From: Avena insularis
Taxonomy: Eukaryota > Streptophyta > Magnoliopsida > Poales > Poaceae
Direction: 5' to 3'
NCBI GenBank assembly: GCA_023614405.1
Contig: CM042684.1
Coordinates: forward strand, 208,140,941 to 208,204,940
Length of the DNA stretch: 64,000 nucleotides
Of this stretch, positions 24,969 through 36,400 are shown piece by piece. Below the pieces are notes generated by a model, which saw nothing but the letters and a program-made list of their open reading frames with translations, did no database searches and was not told the origin of the DNA. Each line of letters opens with the position of its first letter. Position 1 is the first letter of the stretch. A program made the position numbers and the translations under genes.

Positions 24969-26409
24969 TGATGACTGCAAGTGCATAGACCAATTGTAGC
25001 AAGTTTCGAAGTAAAGATAGCAAACCCACAGAGAGCTATTGGTAAAGGTCTTTTTCCCCCTCGTTACTATATACCAAAGAATACTTATAAGTTGTCTTTG
25101 ATGTAAAGGGTGTTTGAAAGGTTTTTGGTTGTTTGTAGAAAAGTAATTAAAACAAGTAAAAGAAAACAAGTAACAAGATTGTGTGAAAGCGTGGCTGAAC
25201 TCAATAGGGCTAAAACGTTTTCAGGGATGTAGGATACACCACTAGCATAGTATTATTGTTATGTGCAAACAAGATAACATACTACTTGTGTCATGATATG
25301 TGTGGAGAGAACCCCATAATAAGATGTTCACTACAAGACTCGAAGGAAGCCACTTTGTTCAGCCAAGTGTGAGGTCACCTCTAAATAACCACTGCGATGT
25401 ATGAGAGCATTTACCCATACAAACCACCGCAATTAAGGGTTTCCCCGTGGATATCGTAATTATCTTAAGGAGTCCCTCTTTAACCCCCTTTCACCGTGTA
25501 GGTTACGAGCCAACGCCAATCTGTCACGCGCCATTCCGGGTACGCTTTCAAGACACATCCAAAGGATTTCTCCCTCCCTTTAGTCCCAAAGAAAAATGAT
25601 ATGTGGCCGACTACGCATACCATCTAAAGAGAGAGATCAAACACAAATCATAATTATATCATAGACAAGCAAGTCATATGGACACAAGAATGGATCATCT
25701 TTATTACAAGTTCATAATGTGCTAGGGTTTCTCCATCTCCCCAAGAACAAAGGAACTACTCACTCATGGAAGCAATCAACAACATCATCATAATCAAATG
25801 AATGGATAAAAGTACGAAGGTAGATCTAATGCAAACCACAATTGGAACTGTAATTACAAAGAGATCTAATAGATGAAAGATGGGAGTAATGGTGGTAATG
25901 GAGATGCAGCAGTTGATGATGAAGGGGATGATGCGTTGTCCTCCAATGATCTGTGAAGCAGCCGGGATTTTCCCCAGCCAAGTTCCTCCTTCAGATCCCT
26001 TTCGGATGTGGTTTTTCGTGGTTTCTGGTGGCTGTGAATGATGGATCTCCCTCTCGTCTTCGTGAGGGAGAAGTATTTGATGAGGCGGTCGCGATGGCGC
26101 CTAGTATGGGCTGACGGTACGGGTGCGCTTTGCCTGTACCAGTGGTCTTTAATCAAGATGATGCCTCCTCCTTGACTGGTATTCTTCCAGGTGCGAAGGC
26201 AAATTCATAAAATGACTTTTATCACTTAGAAATATCATATAATTACACAATATGACAACTCTAATTGATATGTTCATATATGACTCCATGATTTGGGATC
26301 CTGTTGAAACAAGAACAAAATAGCACGCGTAGACGCGGTGAAATACAAAAATCCCTACTCTATTTATGCAAAAACAAAAGGTAAATACGCTTCAATTTTG
26401 GACGCACCA
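24969..26409 (+). mobile_element. Athila-like solo LTR, 1441 bp
   Basis: A non-satellite segment starting TGATGACTGCAAGTGC and ending GCACCA splits one 46-bp unit. TCGTT (24964-24968) and TCATT (26410-26414) are the flanks; the intact satellite unit has TCATT here, so the left copy changed one base. The start (TGAYRACTGCAAGTGCA, then AATTGTAGC, TTTCGA and a GAACCCACA-like block) resembles Athila-type LTRs as I know them. No PBS, PPT or coding region is present. Confidence 0.65.
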
Positions 26410-26845
26410 TCATTGCATGTGTGTTCTTTTCCTAAACCACATGGATCCACTAGAGTCATTCCATGTGTGTTCTTTTCATAAACCACATGGATCCACTAGA
26501 TGTCATTGCATGTGTGTTCTTTTCATAAACCACATGGATCCACTAGATGTCATTGTATGTGTGTTCTTTTCCTAAACCATATGGATCCATGAGAGTCATT
26601 GCATGTGTGTTAGTTTCCTAAACCACATGGATGCACTAGATGTCATTGCATGTTTGTTCTTTTCATAAACCACATGGATCCACTCATGTGATTGCATGTG
26701 TGTTCTTTTCATAAACCACATGGATCCACTAGATGTCGTTGCATGTGTGTTCTTTTCCTAAACCACATGGATCCACTAGATGTTATTGCATATGTGTTCT
26801 TTTCCTAAACAACATTGATCCACTAGAGTCATTGAATGTGTGTAT
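26410..26845. repeat. 46/47-bp minisatellite, block 2b
   Basis: Continuation of block 2a after the solo LTR, about nine units. Confidence 0.92.
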
Positions 26846-27822
26846 GTGTGTGTGAATTAGTGTGCATCATTCTGGTTTTGGAAAAGAACACATGCAATGA
26901 TGCCACTCTAGCATGTGGTGTCCAACCATGTCTAGGAAACCTAGCAGCATGTTGGGATTCAACTACAACATGCATTCTACCACCAGTTTGAAAGATGCTG
27001 CATCACCACACCCACTTGGATGTGTGTGTAATAGTGTGCATCATTGTGGTTTTGGAAAAGAACACATGCAATGATTCCACTCCAGGATGTGGTGTCCAAC
27101 CATGTCTAGGAACCCTAGTAGCATGCTGGGATTCAACAACAACATGCATTGTATCACCAGTTTGAAAGATGCTGCATCACCACACCCACTTACATGTGTG
27201 TATGTGTGTATTAGTGTGCATCATTATGGTTTTGGAAAAGAACACATGCAATGATGCCACTCCAGCATGTGGTGTCCAACCGTGTCTAGGAACCCTAGCA
27301 GCATGCTGGGATTCAACTACAACATGCATTCTACGACCAGTTTGAAAGATGTTGCATCACCACACCCACTTTGATGTGTGTGTATCCGTGTGCATCATTG
27401 TTGATTTGGAAAAGAACACATGCAATGATACCACTCTAGCATGTGGTGGCCAACCATGTCCAGGAATCCTAGCCGCATGCTAGGATTCAACTGCAACATG
27501 GATTCTATCAGTAGTTTGAAAGATGTTGCATCACCACACACACTTGGATGTGTGTGTGTGTGTGTGTGTTTGTGTGTCAGTGTACATCATTGTGGTTTTA
27601 GGAAAATAACACATGCAATGATGCCACTCTAGCATGTGGTGTCCAACCATGTCCAGGAACCTAAGTAGCATGCTGGGATTCAATTGCAACATGCATTCTA
27701 CCACCATTTTGAAAGATGATGCATCACCACACCCACTTGGATGTGTGTGTGTATCTGTGTGCATCATTGTGGTTTTGGAAAAGAACACATGCAATGATGC
27801 CACTCCAGCATGTGATGTTTTT
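26846..27822. repeat. 175-bp satellite, block 2
   Basis: Between five and six units of the same type as block 1, with an expanded TG tract at 27548-27575. Confidence 0.92.
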
Positions 27823-28367
27823 TCCTAAACCATATGGATCCACATAGATCCACTAGATGTCATTGCATGTGTGTACTTTTCCTAAACCACATGGATCCAC
27901 TAGAGTCATTCCATGTGTGTTCTTTTCATAAACCACATGGATCCACTAGATGTCATTGCATGTGTGTTCTTTTCTGAAACCATATGGATCCAGTAGATGT
28001 CATTGCATGTGTGTTGTTTTCCTAAACCACATGGATCCACTAGATGTCATTGCATGTGTGTTCTTTTCAAAAACCAAATGGATCCACTAGATGTCATTGC
28101 ATGTGTGTTCTTTTCATGAACCACATGTATCCACTAGATGTCATTGCATGTGTGTTATTTTCATAAACCACATGGATCCATTGCATGTGTGTTCTTTTCC
28201 AAAACCACACAAATCCACTAGAGTCATTGCATGTGTGTTCTTTTCATAAACCACATGGATCCACTAGATGTCATTGCATGTGTGTTATTTTCCTAAACCA
28301 CATGGATCCAATATATGTCATTGCATGTGTGTTCTTTTCATAAACCACATGGATCCAACCGAGTCAT
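27823..28367. repeat. 46/47-bp minisatellite, block 3
   Basis: About 12 units. One unit is shortened around 28170-28190 (GGATCCATTGCATG), joining two cores directly. Confidence 0.92.
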
Positions 28368-29137
28368 TGTATGTGTGTGTGTATCAATGTTCATCATTGT
28401 GGTTCTGGAAAATAACACATTCAACAATGGCACTCCAGCATGTGGTGTCCAACCATATCTAGGAACCCTAGCAGCATGCTAGGATTCAACTGCAGCATGC
28501 ATTATATCACCAGTTTGAAAGATGCTGCATCACCACACCCACTTGGATGTGTGTGTGTATCAGTGTGCATCATTGTGGTTTTCGAAAAGAACAAATGCAA
28601 TGATGCCACTCTAGCATGTGGTGTCCATCCATGTCCAGGAACCCTGGCAGCATGTTGGATTCAACTACAACATGCATTCTAACACAAGTTTGAAAGATGC
28701 TGCATCACCACACCCACTTGGATGTGTGTGTATCAGTGTGCATCATTGTGGTTTTGGAATAGAACACATGGAATGATGCCACTCTAGCATAGGGTGTCCA
28801 ACCATGTCCAGGAACCCTAGCAGCATGCTGGGATTCAACTGCAACATGCATTGTATCACTAGTTTGAAAGATGCTGCATCACCACACCCTTTGGATGTGT
28901 GTGTGTGGATCATTGTGGTTTTAGAAAAGAACACATGCAATGATGCCACTCCAGCATGTGGTGTCCAACCATGTCCAGGAACCCTAGCAATATGCATTCT
29001 ACCACCAGTTTGATAGATTCTGCATCACCACGCCCACTTGGATGTGTGTGTTTGTGTATCCGTGTGCATCATTGTGGTGTTGGAAAAGAACACATGCAAT
29101 GATGCCACTCTAGCATGTGGTGTCCAACCATGTCTAG
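28368..29137. repeat. 175-bp satellite, block 3
   Basis: About four and a half units. A unit at 28978-29000 lacks about 30 bases. It ends at the target site of element F (TCTAG, 29133-29137). Confidence 0.92.
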
Positions 29138-32100
29138 TGTAACACCCTCGAATCGTCCCTATGCAAGTTTTAGCGATTCCCGCCAAACCCGCATAGAAAC
29201 GATTCAAGGATGCCCACCAAGCACTTGCGTGCGGGTGAAAAAACGAAGTAATATCATTACACAATAGTCCACGATGGAACCCACAGAACATACATATACA
29301 ACAATGACTCCATGAGTCAAGAATACATATATACTATACAAAGATCCAAATCATCTTGAAAACGATAGAGCGTCCGACTACGGACAAGATGCAAATGGGG
29401 CTAAGAGCCCTGGAGAATAACCAATGGCATCCATAACCCTGCCCAGGCCAAGCCGGAAGGGTAACCCTGCTAACGACGTTGATCTCAAACCTGCTAAAAC
29501 AAAAGGGGTGCCGACAAAGGGCAAAGGAAAAATAGGAGCGTCAGTACTGAGGCCAGTACATGGCGAGGCTAGAATTTGGCGGCTCTCGCCTACATAGGTA
29601 TGGTGGACTGAAGCGGCAGCGCAACATGCACTAAACAACCTATAGAGACTTGATGCAACTGTCGGCTATTACAGAGGGATAAGAAAGACCTATTCGGATC
29701 CAACCTGATACTAACACCAAACATACCCATCCTGGCATTTCCCCCTCGAGACCAAACGAGGAAGTCAAACCGAGGAACTCACACAGTTGGCATTTTTATT
29801 CATTCCCTTATAGTTGCAGCACTTACTAGTCAGATATAATTAGCCATAGATATCCCAAATCCAGCAATGGGACACAAGTGAGCATGGAAGAACCAAATAT
29901 TAGCTATTGCCCACCGATGCCTCTGCATTAGTTATATCTATTCCTAGCATTTTAATTATCAGTTGAAATTAAAGTCATGATCATCTCCACCATTAAGCAT
30001 GTGCCAACCTTCCAACAACGGTGGAACAACAACGACACAAAGCAGCACCTGAGCAAGCGACTATGACTCGCAAGGCCGACGATCTATCAAACAACAGGCA
30101 ATAGGATGTGTCCAAGGCAATATAGAGGCTGCAAAGAATATAAATGGTACGGAAACTAATGCATCGCAACACGGATAACAGTAGATCATCGGGAAGGAAG
30201 TAAAGACTATAAATGCAAAATAGGTAGAAAGGGGGAGATTGCTCGCCTGGAAAACATAGCCGAGGATACACCAAAGAACTTGTCGATACTCACATCCACT
30301 CAACGTCCTAATCCGTGAAGAAGCAAAACACTAAAAGAAACACCGGATGCACTATTTAATACTACGGTAGAAGATCGGGCATGATGCATGTATGACATGG
30401 CAAAGGTACGATGCAACTAGGCAATATTAAGCGGAAACGGGGTCCCGACAATTAATTATATGGTTCAAGTTATTTAGATACCCCGCATTTTAAATGTTGT
30501 ATGAACAAGAGAAAACATGGCATTGGTTCGCTACACAATTTAAATGGAGGCGTTAATAGACAGGAATAACCCGCATATGCGCTCCATATTTAATTTAGGT
30601 GAATCGTCGAAATACCCTCAAACACCCAAAAAATACATATGCAAGTATGAATGATTTAATATGCAACAAGTATATGTCATTATAAAAATAGGGGTCTCGA
30701 AAAGGGAATCACATTAGGGTATCGGCGATCTTCGGGTTCACCGAGGGTCGATAGGGTTCGGTCTTGGCGGGATCGGTCTTCAGATCCAAGAAGTAGATCT
30801 TGGCATTCGCGGCGGAGATCTACGGGTCACCGAGTCTGTGGTGGAGAACTTGGAGTTCCGAGGGTTCGGTCTTCAGATCCTCGGGATCAAGCTTCAGATC
30901 TAGGAACGGGTCCTGGCGTTCCGAGAAGGAGATCTTTGGGTCATCGGGTTCTTGAGGTAGCCTTCGACTTATTTTTGGGATATGGGGTGTCACTATAAGC
31001 AACAAACTTGGTCTTGTAGCAGCATGGGCAGAAGCGAGACTTGGCAAAAAGTACCGATCACAGCAACGATGGATCTTCGGCAGGGGATGTAGATATATCT
31101 AGTCTGCCGATCGACACAGACACCTCAAGGAACCAATGTTTTGGGGCTTCACCGCTTTGTCGATGAGTTGTACTACACTGGTACAATCCTGCACAACAAG
31201 GACACGCGGGCGATAGTGAGCGGACCCGTGCGTACGTTGAGGAAGGAAAATGGCCAACCAAACAACATCTACCTTGACACGGCAAGGGCTGTCGCAAGCG
31301 TGCACGGGTGGCGGCCAGAGAGCGCTCGGGAGATGCGACAGGTTTGACCTGGGGCGGCAAGCCCATGGGCCTAGCGGTGATGGCGAGCGCCTGCGGGTGG
31401 CGCGCGGGGCGTCCAAAGCAGAGGTTGAGGACGGCGCTCGGGCGACAGGGGACAGGGGCGGCGTGACGCGGATGGCAACCGCGGTGCAGAATCCGGCGAG
31501 AGGGAGCAAGATCGAGACGACTCGTGGTGGTGGCGCTGCTGTGGCTGATGGCGCTCGAGCTCAAGGAGCAGCGATGCTCTGCAAGGCGGCCACGGTCGCG
31601 GTAGAGGTATGAGGCGGCCGGGCGGAGAGGTGCTTGCGGGAGGACCTCCGGCGAGGTCGGCTCGAGGGGGACCGCAGGCGAGGCGGAGGAGCACCAGGGT
31701 GAGGCGAGGCTCGGTCGACGGCCTGGGGCATGGCCTAAGGGGTACTGCACGGGGAGGAGGCTCGGGCGCGGCCACGGGAGGACGAGGCGAGCGGGGCCCT
31801 GGCAGCTTGCAGAGAGGCGCGATGGAGTTGGGTTGATGGCCACGACGGCATAGAGCAGCGGGCTCGGTGGCGGCAAGGGGCGCTAGGGGAACATGATGTG
31901 CGGTGGCGCTCGCAGCTTGGCCACGGGGAGGGCTCGCGTTGTTGTGTGGCGTGATCTGCAGAGAAAGATGGTCGGTGATGACGGCAAGCTGCAGGGATCC
32001 GGTCGCGTCGCTCATGAAGCGAGGAGGATGCGAGAAGGAGGCGCATCCGGGAGGCGGCCTTCTCGCGAGGAGGAGGCAACAGCGGTAGCGTGACGGAATT

Positions 32101-32613
32101 GGTGGAACGTGGCGCTTGCGAGGAGAGACGAGCGGCGCGAGGGCCTCGGGGTGCTTGGCGACAGGGAGACGGGGCCCACATGCAGTCGATGTGTTGACCG
32201 GTGCTGCATGCGGGGTTGTGGTTCATGGACTCGATCCGGTGCGTGCATTGCAACATGACAGTGCTAGGATGTGTGAAGAGCGTGTGGCTAGTTAGGGTTT
32301 GGTTAGGGCACTAGGGTGGTAGGTGGCTGGCTGGGCCTTTTGGGCCTAGTTGGCTGCCTCCCCTAAGACACTGTTTTATTTGATTATTTATTTTAATTGA
32401 AAAAGGACTTTTGTAATTTAGACAAAACAAAATATCCGGAAGACCAGGGTTTTTAATTTGAAATAAAGACGGGGGATATTTAGAAAACAAAGGTAGGCTT
32501 TTAGAAAATAGTTTTAGACAAACATATGCATGATGACATGAGCATGCGTTCATGATGATGCACAAAACAAAAACACAACGATTTTCTAGTAGTGGTTTTA
32601 TCAGGGTGCTACA
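29138..32613 (-). repeat. 3' LTR of element F, 3476 bp
   Basis: Plus strand starts TGTAACACCCTCGAATCG and ends GGGTGCTACA. Compared with the right LTR it lacks about 616 bases after 29870 (present at about 34192-34808), with GG at both breakpoints. It has about 140 bases (31158-31300) that the right LTR lacks. 31060-32290 is very GC-rich and open in several frames. Confidence 0.9.
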
Positions 32614-33460
32614 ATTCGACACCACTAACAATGGATCTCACCCTCGAGATCCGCCTCATGGTACGGAGAAGAAGGCCAGCGATATGAATCTTCTCGCTTC
32701 GTGTAGATCCTCGCGACACCACTAACAAGGGTTCTTTCTCCATCTTGAAATCGGCGACACCACCAACAAGGGGTCATTGCTCACGTTCATCGAGAGAACT
32801 CTCTGGAGAACAAAGGACGAAGGTAAAGGCACCAAAAGGTCAGGCCACCTCTAACTTCAGTGGAAGGAGTAATTGAAGATCCACCGATTCAATGTACAAG
32901 AGCGAATGATAAGAGTAGTCGGATGGGGATCAGTCCATCGCGCACTCGAAGCATTACTCTGTACATGAATAGAAGAATCGTGCAACCAACTCTGGGAATC
33001 TAGACTGAAGATCTGGACGAGCGATGTTCAGAAACAAAGGAGTGATGCATGCTCTTAAACGGATCTAATGTAGAAGATGTCGCCGCGTTGGAAAACACCA
33101 GAAGATATAAAAGAAATTGTATGAAAAGACACACTGATTAGGTTCTGCAATGGTCCTATTGGCATGAACAACACATGAATTGTAGCGCCACCGTTATAAA
33201 AGGAAGGAAGCGAAACCCTAAAGGTACGATGGAAACCCAACCACGAGAAATCCTGGACTCGAAGAAAAGATAAGAGTCGATTTAAAACACGTGAAGATAA
33301 GAGGAGAATAGCACAGAGGTAAGGAGTAAAAACAGAACTAATCAGATCTAGACAACCGATTTTTGTAAAATAGTTTTGACACTCTACTTCATCCGTTAGC
33401 TAGGTTATCCTACAGGCTGGACCAGTGGGGTATCGCAACTGTTGAGCTCTGATACCACTC
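32614..33460 (-). other. Internal region of element F, 847 bp, non-coding
   Basis: No ORF of note. CACCACTAACAA recurs at about 32620 and 32718, with a variant at 32760, a degenerate repeat. Ends with the PBS. The stretch next to the left LTR resembles the end of pol of element A. Confidence 0.7.
33441..33457 (-). other. Primer-binding site of element F
   Basis: The minus strand reads TGGTATCAGAGCTCAAC, complementary to initiator tRNA-Met in its first 12 or so bases. Three bases separate it from the LTR at 33461. Confidence 0.88.
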
Positions 33461-36400
33461 TGTAACACCCTCGAATCGGTCCTATGCAAGTTTTAGCGAT
33501 TCCTGCCAAACCCGCATAGAAACGAATCAAGGATGCCCACCAAGCACTTGCGTGCGGGTGGAAAAAACGAAGTAATATCATTACACAATAGTCCATGATG
33601 GAACCCACAGAACATATATATACAACAACGACTCCATGAGTCAAGAATACAGATATACTATACAAAGATCCAAATCATCTTGAAAACGATAGAGCGTCCG
33701 ACTACAGACAAGCTGCAAATGGGGCTAAGAGCCCTGAAGAATAACCAATGGCGTCCATAACCCTACCCAGGCCAAGCCGGAAGGGTAACCCTGCTAACGA
33801 CGTCGATCTCAAACCTGCTAAAACAAAAGGGGTGCCGACAAAGGGCAAAGGAAAAAGGGGAGGCGTCGATCGAGGCCGATTACAGCAAGGCTAGAATTCG
33901 GCGGCTCTCGCCTACATAGGTATGGTGGACTGAAGCGGCATCGCAGCATGCACTAAACAACCTATAGAGACTCGATGCAACTATCGACTATTAGAGAGGG
34001 ATAAGAAAGACCTATTCGGATCCAACCTGATACTAACACCAAACATACCCATCCTGGCATTTCCCCCTCGAGACCAAACGAGGACGTCAAACCGAGGAAC
34101 TCACACAGTTGGCATTTTTATTCATTCCATTATAGTTGCAGCACTTACTAGTCAGATATAATTAGCCATAGATATCCCAAATCCAGCAATGGTTGACACT
34201 TTTATTTACTCATTCCGTTGTAGTGAAACTGATTACTAGACATGTCAAAGTCAAATTTATAACACTACTTTAGTTATGCTTGTCTATGATCGAGATGCTG
34301 TGCTCCAAGTCGTCCATAACCGTGGACACGGCTTTCAGAAAGATTTACCCTGCAGGGGTGCACAAATAGCAACACACACACGATCAACCTCGGAAAAACC
34401 AAATCAAAACCCAACGAGGCTTTCACGACAAAGCAATCACATGATTCATAAAATATTTCAGGGGGCCACCCTACTAAGCTACCCGCAACGAAGTTGGCCG
34501 GCTTCGAGACGGATCCAGGGTTTGTGTCAATGGTTGTAAACGACAGGGAACCCGAAAGTGTGACTGGGCTTGTCGATACCGCGAAAACATTCCACGTTCC
34601 AAAACAGTAAAGGTGCTCCATGCACAATCGTAAATAAAGCAGTAAAGCATGGCATAAGTACATGATAGTAATAAAGCCCCAAACTAGTTTGTGGCCCCAA
34701 GAAATAAGAAATGAATCAAGCTCTGGCTAAGGGGGATTCATAGACTCTCCCGTATGTGGATAGTGCGAATAGTCAAGGAACAAGTATCAAGTACTCGGGA
34801 CCTACGGGACACAAGTGAGCATGGAAGAACCAAATATTAGCTATTGCCCACCGATGCCTCTGCATTAGTTATATCTATTCCCAGCATTTTAATTATCAGT
34901 TGAAATTAAAGTCATGATCATCTCCACCATTAAGCATGTGCCAACCTTCCAACAACGGTGGAACAACAACGACGCAGCAAAGACTCGAGCATCATTCGAC
35001 TATCTATCAAACAACTGGCAATAGGATGTGTCCAAGGCAATATAGAGGCTGCAAAGAATATAAATGGTACGGAAACTAAAGCATCGCAACATGAATAGCA
35101 GTAGATCATCGGGAAGGAAGTAAAGACTATAAATGCAAAATAGGTAGAAAGGGGGAGATTGCTCGCCTGGAAAACATAGTCGAGGATACACCGAAGAACT
35201 TGTCGATACTCGCATCCACTCAACGTCCTAATCCGTGAAGAAGCAAAACACTAAAATAAACACCGAATGCACTATTTAATACTACGGTAGAAGATCGGGC
35301 ATGATGCATGTATGACATGGCAAAGGTGCGATGCAACTAGGCAATATTAAGCGGAACCGGGGTCCCGGCAATTAATTATATGGTTCAAGTTATTTAGATA
35401 CCCCGCATTTTAAATGTTGTATGAACAAGAGAAAACATGGCATCGGTTCGCTACACAATTTAAATGGAGGCGTTAATAGACAGGAATAACCCGCATATGC
35501 GCTCCATATTTAATTTAGGTGAATCATCGAAATACCCTCAAACACCCACAAAATATGTATGCAAGTATGAATGATTTAATATGCAACAAGTATATGTCAT
35601 TATAAAAATAGGGGTCTCGAAAAGGGAATCGCATTAGGGTATCGGCGATCCTGGGGTTCACCGAGGGTCGATGGGGTTCGGTCTTGGCGGGATCGGTCTT
35701 CAGATCCAAGAACTAGATCTTGGCATTCGCGGCAGAGATCTATGGGTCACCGAGTCTGTGGTGGAGAACTTGGCGTTCCGAGGGTTCGGTCTTCAGATCC
35801 TCGGGATCAGGCTTCAGATCTAGGAACGGATCCTGGCGTTCCGAGAAGGAGATCTTTGGGTCATCGGGTTCTTGAGGTAGCCTTCGACTTATTTTTGGGA
35901 TATGTGGTGTCACTATAAGCGACAAACTTGGTCTTGTAGCAGCATGGGCAGAAGCGAGACTTGGCAAAAAGTAGCAATCACAGCAACGATGGGTCTTCGG
36001 CAGGGGATGTAGATATATCTAGTCTCCCGATCGACACAGACACCTCAAGGAACCAACGTTTTGGGGCTTCACCGCTTCACCGCGAGCGTGCACAGGCGGC
36101 GGCCAGGGAGCGCTCGGGAGATGCGACAGGTTCGACCTGGGGCGGCAAGCCCGTGGGCCTGGCGGTGATGGCGAGCGCCTGCGGGTGGCGCGCGAGGCAT
36201 CCAGAGCGGAGGTTGAGGACGACGCTCGGGCGACAGGGGACAGGGCGGTGCGACGCGGATGGCAACTACAGTGCGGAATCTGGCGAGAGGGCACGAGATC
36301 GAGACGGCTCGCAGTGGTAGCACGGCTGTGGCTGATGGCGCTCGAGCTCAAGGAGCGGCGGTGCTCTGCGAGGCGGCCACGGTCACGGCAGAGGTATGAG

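Larger units (their letters stand above)
22477..29137. repeat. Composite satellite array (175-bp and 46/47-bp units)
   Basis: Blocks alternate: 175-bp type 22477-22562, 46-bp type 22563-23016, 175-bp 23017-24136, 46-bp 24137-24968 and 26410-26845 (split by a solo LTR), 175-bp 26846-27822, 46-bp 27823-28367, 175-bp 28368-29137. The array continues at 37412-37725 beyond element F. Long frames translating to repeated HMDPLES or HKPHGSTRCH come from the repeat and are not genes. Confidence 0.93.

Noticed and set aside
24969..26409. Fragment of a gene or of a LINE in the satellite
   Set aside because: No coding frame, no poly(A) end; borders with near-identical 5-bp flanks and a TG start and CA end fit a solo LTR better.
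22477..29137. Possible CRISPR-like array of short repeats
   Set aside because: Units are adjacent without unique spacers, the sequence is clearly from a plant, and there is no cas gene.
31058..32256. 272- and 214-codon frames on minus in the LTR of F, rich in Pro, Ser, Ala and Arg
   Set aside because: GC-rich sequence opens frames in all phases. The corresponding frames differ in length and start in the other two LTR copies.
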